Made by a program: the position numbers and the translations under genes. 64,000 nucleotides of DNA from positions 2,604,001 through 2,668,000 of the forward strand of contig NZ_CP067412.1 in assembly GCF_023375815.1 (NCBI RefSeq), given 5' to 3'. The stretch comes from Pseudomonas sp. HS6 (GTDB lineage: Bacteria > Pseudomonadota > Gammaproteobacteria > Pseudomonadales > Pseudomonadaceae). Positions within the stretch are counted from its first letter, which is position 1. Each line of letters starts with the position of its first letter. The notes beneath the pieces were generated by a model. It saw nothing but the letters and a program-made list of their open reading frames with translations, made no database searches and had not been told where the DNA came from. Positions 50,948-59,003 of this stretch are shown here, in pieces.

Positions 50948-51361
50948 ATGAAGCTTAAGATGGCTTTGTTGGGAGCGGTCTTGTCTGTTTTACCGCTGTA
51001 TCAAGCCCTTGCAGATAGTTGCAGTGCCAATATCTATGGTGGGTACGAGTGTAGCTACGATGATGGTACGACTTCTTCCAGCAGCAAGAATATTTATGGC
51101 GGACAAGATACCCATTATAGTAATGGCCGCACCTCGCAAAGCAGTGCAAACATTTATGGCGGGCAGGACACTCACTACAGCGATGGCACTACGTCGCAAA
51201 GCAGTGCCAATATTTATGGCGGGCAGGATACTCACTACAGCAATGGCAGTACGTCGCAAAGTAGTGCAAATATATATGGCGGACAAAACACTACTTATAG
51301 CAATCGAGGGTCGTCACAAAGTAGCGCCAATATCTATGGTGGATTCGATACTAGGAATTAG
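50948..51361 (+). CDS. Small secreted protein made of 20-residue NIYGG repeats
   Basis: A protein of 137 residues with a signal peptide (about 1-22, cut near QALA-DSCS). The mature part is six repeat starts NIYGG at residues 28, 48, 68, 88, 108 and 128, exactly 20 apart. The unit is roughly SSANIYGGQDTHYSNGxTSQ, rich in Ser, Gly, Asn, Gln, Tyr and Thr, with no charged stretches. GGGAG lies 6 bases before the ATG. This regular, polar, Tyr/Asn/Gln-rich repeat is what short beta-solenoid or amyloid-type surface proteins look like; I do not recognise the family. It stands alone, next to AT-rich accessory DNA. Confidence 0.7.
   Translation: MKLKMALLGAVLSVLPLYQALADSCSANIYGGYECSYDDGTTSSSSKNIYGGQDTHYSNGRTSQSSANIYGGQDTHYSDGTTSQSSANIYGGQDTHYSNGSTSQSSANIYGGQNTTYSNRGSSQSSANIYGGFDTRN
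51029..51352 (+). repeat. 60-bp tandem repeat inside the NIYGG gene
   Basis: Units start at 51029, 51089, 51149, 51209, 51269 and 51329. The three central ones are nearly identical in DNA, with changes mostly at third positions. The unit length is a multiple of three, so copy-number change keeps the frame. Confidence 0.85.
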
Positions 51362-51446
51362 TAGTTAGTATTGATGTATGGGCCTAGCTGTTGAGTTGAA
51401 ACGTTGAGGACGTTTCTTCTTGAGAGTCAGGCCATTTTTTAAATGG

Positions 51447-51484
51447 AAGCGGGGTGGTGAAAATAAAACTGTCCCCGCTTTTCC
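51447..51484 (+). terminator. Candidate terminator of the repeat-protein gene
   Basis: AAGCGGGG (51447-51454) pairs with CCCCGCTT (51473-51480), 8 bp with an 18-base loop, followed by TT. The right half also contains a degenerate copy of the GGGGAC-type repeat on the minus strand (51459-51484). The loop is long, so efficiency is uncertain. Confidence 0.45.
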
Positions 51485-51610
51485 AATTTTTATTTTTTGC
51501 CGACTGCTAGCCTGTCGCTAGAGACCAACCAGCCTAAGGCTGGCTTTAAGGTTTTAATTTTGTCCGCGGCTTGTCAGAATTATCGCTCCCGTATCGAACG
51601 GTAAGGTCCT

Positions 51611-52417
51611 TCACCACAGTAATTTATCAATAATTCTCGGTATTCCGCTCGTGCCTGATACCGGGTCAATAGCGAGGAATGCCCGCAGGCCTGGACTTCC
51701 GTTTTGTTGCTGCCATATCTCATAAATATGTTGGTTAACAGCAATTGCGGCCAAAAATCTTGCAGCATCCCAATTGTATCGACCAGCGCCTCTTGGGCTT
51801 GGATTAGGCACGCCCGGCAGTGGCGCACCTACCCAGTCAACCCAGTCTTTTATCCCCAAGGGAGGGGTGTATGTACTTTGCAGGATATGAAAGTAGGAGA
51901 GCCCCGAATGACGTCCATCAATCATGGGTGCGAGATTTGGAAAAAGACAATGCATAGTCTTGCTTGCTGCTACAAAACCGCCACTTACAGTAATGGCACC
52001 GGGTGCCGAGAGCGTCGTATAAAGCACACTTAGCTCCAATGATAAACTTTTACCTGTATTAGGATTTATGGTGTTGCATGGCGCGGAGATCGGTAGTGTG
52101 ATGTGCTCAATCCATTTGAGAGAGGCTTGCTGAAGATTCTTAAGTGTGTGTGCCATTATATGAGGCTTAACGAGAGCTGAACTTTGTTTGTTCATTCCGA
52201 AAGCGGCCAAAAGATCATGAATTGTGGCGGTTGCATTTCCAAAGTGAATCCAGTTATAGAGCCCGCCATGTAAAGAAATACCGCTTTGCCTTGCGATGAT
52301 GAATGCGTTGTAGATGAGATTGTAGTTTGCCGTTGGTTTGTTAGTGTTGTATGCGGTAATTGCTGTAGGAAATATTCCGACCAATGCAGATAAAGGTGTG
52401 TTCTGAGTAATGGGCAT
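51611..52417 (-). CDS. Orphan protein of 268 residues, no recognised family
   Basis: It starts MPITQNTPLSALVGIF, has no signal peptide or clear membrane helix, and is moderately rich in Asn, Thr, Ile and aromatic residues. Codon use is AT-richer than in the window's core genes. A C-terminal half with DGRHSGLSYFHI and NWDAARFLAAIAVNQHIYEIW looks like a folded globular domain. No partner gene lies close by on the same strand. It is flanked by palindromic GGGGAC repeats on the right and partly on the left, which fits an acquired gene. I cannot assign a function. Confidence 0.55.
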   Translation of the reverse strand: MPITQNTPLSALVGIFPTAITAYNTNKPTANYNLIYNAFIIARQSGISLHGGLYNWIHFGNATATIHDLLAAFGMNKQSSALVKPHIMAHTLKNLQQASLKWIEHITLPISAPCNTINPNTGKSLSLELSVLYTTLSAPGAITVSGGFVAASKTMHCLFPNLAPMIDGRHSGLSYFHILQSTYTPPLGIKDWVDWVGAPLPGVPNPSPRGAGRYNWDAARFLAAIAVNQHIYEIWQQQNGSPGLRAFLAIDPVSGTSGIPRIIDKLLW

Positions 52418-52455
52418 TGCTACTCTCCATCCTTGCCAAGGGGACTAAAAGGACT

Positions 52456-52513
52456 AAAAGGGGACTGATTTATTTTCGAAATGATGATATGGAAAATAAG
52501 TCAGTCCCCTTTT
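52456..52513. repeat. GGGGACTGATTTATTTTC palindrome, copy A
   Basis: Two 22-base arms, 52456-52477 and 52492-52513, are inverted around a 14-base loop, with one mismatch. It lies 39 bp before the start of the orphan gene, within a gene-free stretch of about 470 bases (52418-52891) that also holds copy B. No reading frame there is credible. Confidence 0.8.
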
Positions 52514-52690
52514 CGGTTCGGAACAAAAACTCACGGAAAAGAACATAGAAAATGCTGGCGCTTGAGTTTGATACACCCAGACTGATAACATCAAATCAAC
52601 CAACCCAGCGTCAAAAAACACGCAAGATCTTACATACGGCACTGCCCAAAACCACTCTACTCCAGGCGAAATTCTTAAAAGAAAAGAAAA

Positions 52691-52759
52691 GGGGACGGAT
52701 TTATTTTCCATTTTCCGAAAAAGGGGACGAATTTATTTTTGGAAAATAAATCCGTCCCC
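52691..52759. repeat. GGGGAC-type repeat cluster, copy B (three arms)
   Basis: GGGGACGGATTTATTTTCC (52691-52709) and GGGGACGAATTTATTTTTGG (52723-52742) are direct copies. The inverted copy GGAAAATAAATCCGTCCCC lies at 52741-52759. Two or more elements have been inserted or recombined here. Confidence 0.78.
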
Positions 52760-52891
52760 TATTTTCTATTTTCTTAGCTTGCTGATCGGTTAGCATTGTT
52801 TCTCCGGCGAAACAGGCGACCCCTTTGTCGTAATCGGTAATAGTCGCCAGATGCGTTTCAGAGACTTCTACGGTTTACAGGGACTTGCGAT

Positions 52892-53179
52892 TTACCTTTG
52901 TTTGCATTTTTCAAGCTCGCTTTGACTTTTCAATGTCGTATCCAAACCAAGTCGATACTTGCAATAATTAATAACCAGGCTTCGCTCCGCCTCACTTAGC
53001 TCACTCAATTTTTTGTCATCTGATTCGTACGCGAAAATATTTTCAAATTCCATCTGAAATGTGGGGCTCTTTTTAATAAAGAATGCTTTTTCCGGATAGG
53101 CGTCCTCCATCTTTTCGTAAAAACCTATATAAAGTATGGCGACAATCGAGGTTGATAATATGATTAGCAGCGATTTCAT
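52892..53179 (-). CDS. Membrane-anchored small protein, candidate immunity protein of the amidase
   Basis: A protein of 95 residues. It has an N-terminal hydrophobic helix (about 4-20, LLIILSTSIVAILYIGF) with Lys before it, which would place the rest in the periplasm as a signal anchor. The rest is charged and helical, with two cysteines near the end. It overlaps the amidase gene by 4 bp (ATGA) and is its immediate downstream partner. Type VI peptidoglycan effectors are normally followed by a small periplasmic inhibitor; this gene has the right size, place and topology. No family is recognised. Confidence 0.6.
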   Translation of the reverse strand: MKSLLIILSTSIVAILYIGFYEKMEDAYPEKAFFIKKSPTFQMEFENIFAYESDDKKLSELSEAERSLVINYCKYRLGLDTTLKSQSELEKCKQR

Positions 53180-53889
53180 GATGAAGGCGGTCGCAGAAGT
53201 TTGGTTTTAATCCGAAGGTTTCTAACAAGCTCCATGCCAATATTACCAGGGCAAATTTTTCCTTCGCCGGCTTGCATGGGGAATTCACGGTGCCCACCTA
53301 ACGTTGTCACCCTGAAAACGCTGGTCAGCGCCTGAATCAAGGTCAGAAGGGTATCAATTTGTATGGCAGGGATTTTCTGGTCCATGTTGCCGTTGATGCT
53401 TTCGAGGGCTTGGCGAGCAAAAGCGACCATATCGTCACCCTCTTCGGCGGTTGTCAGGTTTTCTAGCAAAACGATACCAATCACACCTGTGTTGTAGTTA
53501 TGTACGCTTGATCCCTTGAATCGTATGTCACGTCCTTCAAAGACTTTGCCCGTACAATCGATGCCATAGTGATAGCCGATATCATCAAACTTAGCCTGAT
53601 GCTCACTCTGAATCGCCCGCATTTGTCCTGCACCAGCACCGCAGCCTACACTTCGTCCTGCGTGGTGAAGGGCGATCATCGAGTAGTCCCAGTCATCCAC
53701 CATTTCACCTTTTGCTTTATGCGCTCCCCATGATGACCGCTCTACAAATTCGCACTTTTTTTTGCTGAGTAGTCTGATGATCGCTTCTCTAGTGGCAGCT
53801 CTATCGTTGACGGTGATAGTCGTGGGAGCAACTGGCACACCTGGTTTGACTTCAGTCGCTTTTGCTTCAGTAGTAAATTGTTCAGCCAT
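53176..53889 (-). CDS. Peptidoglycan amidase (PGRP/amidase_2 fold), candidate type VI effector
   Basis: A protein of 237 residues. The catalytic domain is about 45-215. Zinc ligands expected in the N-acetylmuramoyl-L-alanine amidase family are present: His75 (or 76) in ALHHAG, His200 in GGHREF and Cys213 in KICPGN; Tyr106 in IGYHYGID is the usual active-site tyrosine. It should cut the bond between MurNAc and L-Ala in the cell wall. It has no signal peptide, so delivery must come from another system. The PAAR protein gene ends 6 bp upstream and a membrane-anchored small gene overlaps downstream, which is a PAAR-effector-immunity order. Confidence 0.8.
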   Translation of the reverse strand: MAEQFTTEAKATEVKPGVPVAPTTITVNDRAATREAIIRLLSKKKCEFVERSSWGAHKAKGEMVDDWDYSMIALHHAGRSVGCGAGAGQMRAIQSEHQAKFDDIGYHYGIDCTGKVFEGRDIRFKGSSVHNYNTGVIGIVLLENLTTAEEGDDMVAFARQALESINGNMDQKIPAIQIDTLLTLIQALTSVFRVTTLGGHREFPMQAGEGKICPGNIGMELVRNLRIKTKLLRPPSS

Positions 53890-53895
53890 TCTGAG

Positions 53896-54429
53896 TCAGT
53901 CCGTTAATTCGTTAAGCGTCCGAGCTGGAGAAGTGAAATCAATGCTCATGGAAATATTGGCATCTTTGACTGGAGTTTTGATCTTCGCTATCCCAGCGCT
54001 ATCGGTAACACCTGTGATCTTTTGACCATTTACAGTGGCAGTGAAATTTCTTCCGACTAGAGGTTGGCCAGTCTCGCTATCAACGATGCTGAAAGTGTGC
54101 CCATAGGTTTTCTGCAGTAGAAGCGGGAGTGGAGGCGTGAACGGTGCAGGAGTATGGGAGTCGCCGATGATCACCGTACCCGAGCCACCAATAACTACGT
54201 CGCCGTGTGTGCCGACGGTTCCCACCAGAGCGGCATTCTTGCCATTGATGAACACCGTCGCAGACACTGCCGAGTCCAAAGCGCTGCCGCAGGTGCAAGT
54301 GTCTCCTTTCGTCGCAGCCGCGAGGCCATCGAAAAACACATCGGGTGATCCGGACGCAATGGCTTTGGGCCCGTGCCCAGGCATAGGGCAACTGGTGGGG
54401 TCAGTTAAGCGTGCAGCTGGCTTCGCCAT
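53896..54429 (-). CDS. PAAR-domain type VI spike-tip protein with C-terminal extension
   Basis: A protein of 177 residues. The PAAR domain (about 1-105) is shown by MAKPAARLTDPTSCP, GSPDVFFDGLAAATKGDTCT, FINGKNAALVG and GGSGTVIIGDS. After a proline-rich linker (TPAPFTPPLP) a 65-residue beta-rich extension follows (TFSIVDSETGQPLVGRNFTA), like transthyretin/Ig-type domains seen behind some PAAR modules. It would sit on the VgrG spike and carry the amidase. AGGA lies 9 bases before the ATG. No vgrG, hcp or tss genes are in the window, so this is an orphan cargo set. Confidence 0.85.
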   Translation of the reverse strand: MAKPAARLTDPTSCPMPGHGPKAIASGSPDVFFDGLAAATKGDTCTCGSALDSAVSATVFINGKNAALVGTVGTHGDVVIGGSGTVIIGDSHTPAPFTPPLPLLLQKTYGHTFSIVDSETGQPLVGRNFTATVNGQKITGVTDSAGIAKIKTPVKDANISMSIDFTSPARTLNELTD

Positions 54430-54847
54430 GTATGACGTCCTGTCTACGATTTTTCCAAGGGCGACTGTATCAGAGTTGCGTCGAACAGTGGCTCAAGGCA
54501 TCGCTCTGGTTGGCATATCGGCAACCGCTTTGAATCGCCTCTGGTTAGGCAGACGTCGATGAGCGTTAGCTTTCGGCCAGAAGCGGACGTTGTATCGGGC
54601 TGGTTTTTTCTTCAACCGAGAAGACTTGTGAACTTTTTACTAACGGCGTTCAGTCCTCGTCTTTTGAAAATGTCTGTCTGTTGCCACGATCCGATTTCAA
54701 AGTCTTCGTTGTATTCCGCGTCGTAGATGATCACACCTGATCGAAGCGGGTCGTTGAAGCATTTCAATCCATACGACCTTGGCGTTCATCTCATGAAATC
54801 ATGCGTTTTTGTGTTACTGACCCTCTCGATTTCCCCTGTATGAACAG
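54430..54847. other. Gene-free stretch upstream of the PAAR gene
   Basis: About 420 bases with no supported reading frame on either strand. It should carry the leftward promoter of the PAAR-amidase-immunity unit. Codons of a short rightward opening (54137-54562) are antisense to the PAAR gene. Confidence 0.4.
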
Positions 54848-54895
54848 AAAACGGGACTGATTTATTTTCTGAGAAATTAATCAGTCCCCTTTTTC
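54848..54895. repeat. GGGGAC-type palindrome, copy C
   Basis: Left arm ends in GGGACTGATTTATTTTC (54853-54869) and the right arm GAAATTAATCAGTCCCC (54873-54889) is its inverted, slightly diverged mate, followed by five T. It lies about 105 bp past the end of the LysR gene and could terminate its leftward transcript. Nothing else is seen up to 55000. Confidence 0.75.
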
Positions 54896-55000
54896 CTTAA
54901 GACCGCGGACGCGTCCGAAACGCTTGGCCAACGATCAAGCCGCAGACAGCTGCAATGGCAAGGCGCTAACCGGCCCGCCGCCTCTAAGGCGCAAGGTCGT

Positions 55001-55918
55001 CTATTTGCCGGACCGCGTTTCAGTCAGCATATTGATCAACGCTCTCAGGCCGGATGGTACATGGCGATTCGCCGAGTAATAGAGGCATAGCCCCGGATAC
55101 GCGGGGCACCACTCTTCCAGAACTCTTTTGAGTCGGCCGTCCTTGAGTGCATTTGCTGCGAGATGGTCGGGCACGAAGGCGATGCCTACTCCATCGATTG
55201 CTGCCTCCACCATCAGCGGTTGATCAGTCAACGTGAGAGGGCCGGGAGCGTTGATCCTTTCGACAGTGCCATGGCGCTCAAACTCCCATCGGTAGATTGC
55301 ACCACTTTCAAACCGGAAGCGGATGCAATGATGGTCATACAGATCTTGCGGCACCCTTGGATATCCGCGTTGCTCGAAGTACTCGGGCGACGCCACTGCC
55401 GCAAAGCGGACTTCTCCCATGACTGGGATGGCCACCATATCTTTGGGTACGGCTTCCGCCAATCGGATGCCCGCATCGAAACCATCGGCAACGATATCGC
55501 TCAGCTTGCCATCACTGAATATGTCGAGATGGACGCGAGGATACTCGCGCAAAAAGCGCGCAAGCACTGGCCACAGTACCAACCGGATGGCGCCCTCACT
55601 GGCATTGATTCGCACCGTTCCGCTGGGTGCGTGGTCATTGCCCTCCAGCTCCCGAACGGCTTCTTCAACTGAGGCCATTGCCGGTCTTAGTTTTATGGCC
55701 AGGCGCTCTCCCGCCTCGGTCAAGGAAACGCTTCGAGTCGTCCGGTTGAAAAGGCGGACGTTCAACCGTTGTTCGAGAGCCTTGATCGAGTGACTGATCG
55801 CCGAGGGCGTCATGTCGAGATCGATTGCGGCGCTGCGGAAGCTTCGGTGGGCTGCGACCGCCAGGAATGCGGCAAAGGCCGACAGGTCATTGCCCTTGGA
55901 TTGGTGAATTACTTTCAT
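55001..55918 (-). CDS. LysR-family regulator, divergent from the alcohol dehydrogenase
   Basis: The protein has about 305 residues. N-terminal winged helix: FRSAAIDLDMTPSAISHSIK. The effector domain resembles the CrgA/AaeR-like subgroup. The start is ATG 55918 or 55921 (MMKVIHQSKG); the frame is open further but without a start signal. It faces the dehydrogenase gene across about 155 bp and probably regulates it. Confidence 0.86.
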   Translation of the reverse strand: MKVIHQSKGNDLSAFAAFLAVAAHRSFRSAAIDLDMTPSAISHSIKALEQRLNVRLFNRTTRSVSLTEAGERLAIKLRPAMASVEEAVRELEGNDHAPSGTVRINASEGAIRLVLWPVLARFLREYPRVHLDIFSDGKLSDIVADGFDAGIRLAEAVPKDMVAIPVMGEVRFAAVASPEYFEQRGYPRVPQDLYDHHCIRFRFESGAIYRWEFERHGTVERINAPGPLTLTDQPLMVEAAIDGVGIAFVPDHLAANALKDGRLKRVLEEWCPAYPGLCLYYSANRHVPSGLRALINMLTETRSGK

Positions 55919-56075
55919 CATGGAATCAAATATTGACCAGATTGTTGCGACAGTCAATGAGCCATAGACTCGAATGAAGCTGCAGCGTCGCGGGTCCAAA
56001 ATAGCCGGTGTCGCTCTGAGAGCATCTCGTCCGCAGCCCTAACAGCAATGACCACCTGATCAAAAGGAACATGCG

Positions 56076-57107
56076 ATGAAGATGAAGGCAGTTGTGATGA
56101 CCGGCGCGAACAAGCCTTGGGAGGTTCATGAGGTTCCCATGCCCAAGGCAGAGCCAGGGCTGGTCCTGGTGAAAGTTCACGCCTCCGGCATGTGCTACAC
56201 GGACGTGTGGGCAACTCAGGGAGCTGGCGGTGACATTTATCCCCAGACCCCGGGTCACGAAGTGGTCGGCGAAATCATCGAAGTCGGTGCGGGCGTCCAC
56301 ACGCGCAAGGTTGGAGACCGAGTCGGCACCACTTGGGTACAGTCCTCGTGCGGTCGATGCCCGTACTGCCGCCAGAACCGCCCGTTGACCGGCCAGACAG
56401 CCATGAACTGCGTTTCGCCCAGAACGACCGGCTTCGCGTCGCAGGGCGGGCACGCGGAGTACATCGCAATTTCTGCGGAAGGCACCGTATTGTTGCCCGA
56501 TGGGCTGTCCTACACGGACGCCGCGCCCATGATGTGCGCAGGCTATACCACCTGGAGCGGGCTGCGAGACGCGGAGCCAAAGCCTGGTGACAGGGTCGCG
56601 GTGCTGGGTATCGGCGGGTTGGGCCACGTCGCCTTGCAGTTCTCAAAGGCGTGCGGATTCGAGACCATCGCGATCACGCATTCCCCAGACAAACACAAGC
56701 TTGCGACCGACTTGGGTGCCGACCACGTCGTCACCAATGCCGAGGAGCTCTTGGCAGTCGGTGGTGCCGACGTGCTGCTGGTCACCACCAACGACTTCGA
56801 AACCGCCGAAAAGGCGCTCGCGGGAGTCAAACCTGACGGTCGCATCGTCCTTTGCGGGCTCGACTTCAGCAAGCCGTTCTCGATTCCGTCCGACGGCAAG
56901 CCATTCCATATGATGCGCCAACGGGTGGTTGGCTCCACGCATGGCGGGCAGCATTACCTCGCCGAAATTCTCGACTTGGCCGCGAAGGGTAAGGTCAAGC
57001 CGATAGTCGAAACCTTCTCGCTTGACCAAGCAACGGAGGCTTATGAACGCCTGTCCTCCGGGAAGATGCGATTCCGTGGTGTGTTCCTGCCTCACGGCGG
57101 AAATTGA
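56076..57107 (+). CDS. Zinc-dependent alcohol dehydrogenase (MDR family)
   Basis: A protein of 343 residues. Catalytic zinc ligands: Cys40, His61-Glu62 (GHEVVGE) and Cys154. Nucleotide-binding motif GIGGLGHVALQ. Structural-zinc cysteines are Cys92, Cys95, Cys98 and then Cys112; the last gap is 13 residues rather than the usual 7, so either that lobe has an insertion or the site is altered. AAGGA lies 8 bases before the ATG. It probably oxidises or reduces a primary alcohol/aldehyde. A palindromic terminator-like element follows 40 bp after the stop. Confidence 0.87.
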   Translation: MKMKAVVMTGANKPWEVHEVPMPKAEPGLVLVKVHASGMCYTDVWATQGAGGDIYPQTPGHEVVGEIIEVGAGVHTRKVGDRVGTTWVQSSCGRCPYCRQNRPLTGQTAMNCVSPRTTGFASQGGHAEYIAISAEGTVLLPDGLSYTDAAPMMCAGYTTWSGLRDAEPKPGDRVAVLGIGGLGHVALQFSKACGFETIAITHSPDKHKLATDLGADHVVTNAEELLAVGGADVLLVTTNDFETAEKALAGVKPDGRIVLCGLDFSKPFSIPSDGKPFHMMRQRVVGSTHGGQHYLAEILDLAAKGKVKPIVETFSLDQATEAYERLSSGKMRFRGVFLPHGGN

Positions 57108-57147
57108 TACCCAGAGCGGTTCCGGCGATCGCGCGGTCACCGAAATG

Positions 57148-57194
57148 AAAGGGGACTGATATATTTTTTTTGAAAAATATCAGTCCCCTTTTTT
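57148..57194. repeat. GGGGAC-type palindrome, copy D; likely terminator
   Basis: Arms AAAGGGGACTGATATATTTT (from 57148) and AAAAATATCAGTCCCC (57173-57188) are followed by six T. This copy is a near-perfect hairpin and should terminate the dehydrogenase transcript. Confidence 0.75.
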
Positions 57195-57300
57195 ACGTGC
57201 GCGAAAATGAGGTTTTTAACGCTAACTCAGTGCGTTAACCTCGCAGGAATCCGAGTCATCGACTGTTTAAGCCGCTCAAGGCCTTTCTAAGTAAGTAACC

Positions 57301-57704
57301 ATGGCATCAGATAAAAAGCAGGCCAAACGGGCTAAGCGCGCCAAAGTGAAAGCCAAGCAGGCATGGACAGTTCGCAATGACTCACCTCAGGGCGAGTATG
57401 TGGAAGCGGTTGAGGCCGCCGAGGGAATGGTCAGCTTACTCGTGGGATGGCAGAAGCCGAGGCAGTTAGCCAAGTCGAAATGCTTAGCACCTTGATCAGT
57501 GATTTGGGCATGGCCAAAGCGGAAACATTAGACGACGAAATCGATATGCAGATCGTACTTCTGAAGCTGTACGGAAGGAAGATCGAAGGAAGGACGGAGG
57601 ATTGGATGGAAGACTCTGGATTCCTAGAGGCCTATGCACAAGCTGCACGCAGGCTAGGCCGGGAAGAACTCATTGAGGCTTGGCATGACGCTCACGACTT
57701 TTAA
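57301..57704 (+). pseudogene. Frameshifted small gene of unknown function
   Basis: A first frame starts at 57301 (MASDKKQAKRAKRAKVKAKQ, a very basic N-terminus) and continues to GMVSLLVG near 57443. A second frame opens at 57447 with MAEAEAVSQVEMLSTLISDL and ends at 57704 (WHDAHDF). One extra base near 57444-57446 would join them into a single protein of about 134 residues, so I read this as one gene broken by a 1-base deletion. The second frame could still be translated alone, but no ribosome-binding site is seen. Family unknown. Confidence 0.5.
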
Positions 57705-57773
57705 TAGCTAGTCGCTGGAAAACCTAACTGCCGGGCCTGTGCAGATGCAACAAGAAAAGGGGAGGCAGTGAGT

Positions 57774-59003
57774 ATGGAGAAAGTACAACGGTTGTTGAGT
57801 CAGGCGGGCGGCCTGGTGAGGGAGACAAACGCCAAACTCGCAGCAAGCGGTGAGCTGTTCAACCTCTTCACCATCACCCGAATCGAGCGGGCCGAGGTCA
57901 ACACTCACTCGGCGATGATCGCAGAACTTTTGAGCCCCGAGGGCCGTCACGGTCAAGGTGTTTACTTCCTTGAACTATTCCTCTCGACAGTGGGTTTCGA
58001 ACACGAATGCAGCCTCAGCGACGCCAGGGTGCAAAAGGAGCAGATTTTTGCGGGTTACGGTCGTGTGGATGTGGTGATTCACCTGAGAGATCACCTCATC
58101 CTGATCGAAAACAAGATCGACGCCCTCGATGGCAACCAACAACTCAAGCGTTATAACGATATTGGCAAGGCCTCAGGCAAGCAGTGGCAGTTGTGGTACC
58201 TGACAAAGAAAGGTACGGAGGCGCACGAAAGCAGTCACTGCGGCGTGAGCTACCGTCGACTGTCGTACCAGGAGCACATCCTCGACTGGCTTGAGCGATG
58301 CGTCAGCACCTCAAGCGCGACGCCGGCACTTCAGCATGCATTGATCCAGTACAAGAATCTGGTCCAGAAAATCACCGGGCGAGCCATGACCCATACCACA
58401 CGAAGTGCACTGATCGAGCTTCTCATTGCCGACGACAATTTGCAGGCTGCCGAGGCCATCGCCCAAGCACTACCCCATGCGAAGGGGACAGTATTGTTCG
58501 GCTTCTTTGATGCAGTGCGACACGCATTGTCAGAACGTTGTACGCCCGTGTCATCGCCGATTGACTTTACCGGGCATGAAAGCAGCGAGGCGAATTGCCG
58601 CAAGTGGTTCCTGCCCAAGGCATTGAGGTTGAAGCACGTGGGGCAGTTTTTCGACATTGGTGTCGAGGGAATGCTGTTACGAATCGAGGTTGCTACTGAT
58701 GCGCTGCATTATGGCGTGGTGCCGGTCAGTAGCGGGAAACTGGTGAGCGATGGAGGGTTGTTGGCGCAAACGCCTCAATTACCTTTGTACCTGATGTGGC
58801 GGAATTGGAATGCGTTCAAATGGTACTCATACCTTTACCAGGACAACGTTGCGAGCAAAATGGACTGTTTGTCTGATCCCAGGGCATTGGTCAAGGAGGT
58901 GCTGCGCACTGTAGAGCTGATCAAATCTGAACTGTCTGGCCAGCCTGAGTTGCAGTGTGCAAGTGACAGTGCGACGCAACTAAAAGCAATGCCAGTCAGT
59001 TGA
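57774..59003 (+). CDS. PD-(D/E)XK nuclease superfamily protein
   Basis: A protein of 409 residues. The N-terminal 130 residues carry the nuclease core: Asp99 in GRVDVVIHL, then Glu112-x-Lys114 in LIENKIDALD, with a following QLKRY helix and an upstream helix with EVNTHS. This matches the PDDEXK_4 type often found in accessory and defence regions. The C-terminal 270 residues have no recognised motif. GGGGAGG lies 8 bases before ATG 57774; a GTG at 57768 is too close to it. Function as nuclease is inferred from motif only. Confidence 0.75.
   Translation: MEKVQRLLSQAGGLVRETNAKLAASGELFNLFTITRIERAEVNTHSAMIAELLSPEGRHGQGVYFLELFLSTVGFEHECSLSDARVQKEQIFAGYGRVDVVIHLRDHLILIENKIDALDGNQQLKRYNDIGKASGKQWQLWYLTKKGTEAHESSHCGVSYRRLSYQEHILDWLERCVSTSSATPALQHALIQYKNLVQKITGRAMTHTTRSALIELLIADDNLQAAEAIAQALPHAKGTVLFGFFDAVRHALSERCTPVSSPIDFTGHESSEANCRKWFLPKALRLKHVGQFFDIGVEGMLLRIEVATDALHYGVVPVSSGKLVSDGGLLAQTPQLPLYLMWRNWNAFKWYSYLYQDNVASKMDCLSDPRALVKEVLRTVELIKSELSGQPELQCASDSATQLKAMPVS

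Noticed and set aside
51029..51352. Possible CRISPR array because of the regular 60-bp period
   Set aside because: Units are contiguous without unique spacers, stay in frame and encode a 20-residue protein repeat; no cas genes nearby.
52454..52749. Short ORFs of 65-85 codons on both strands within the GGGGAC repeats
   Set aside because: They consist largely of the repeat arms read through (KSVPFSF-like peptides) and lack start signals.
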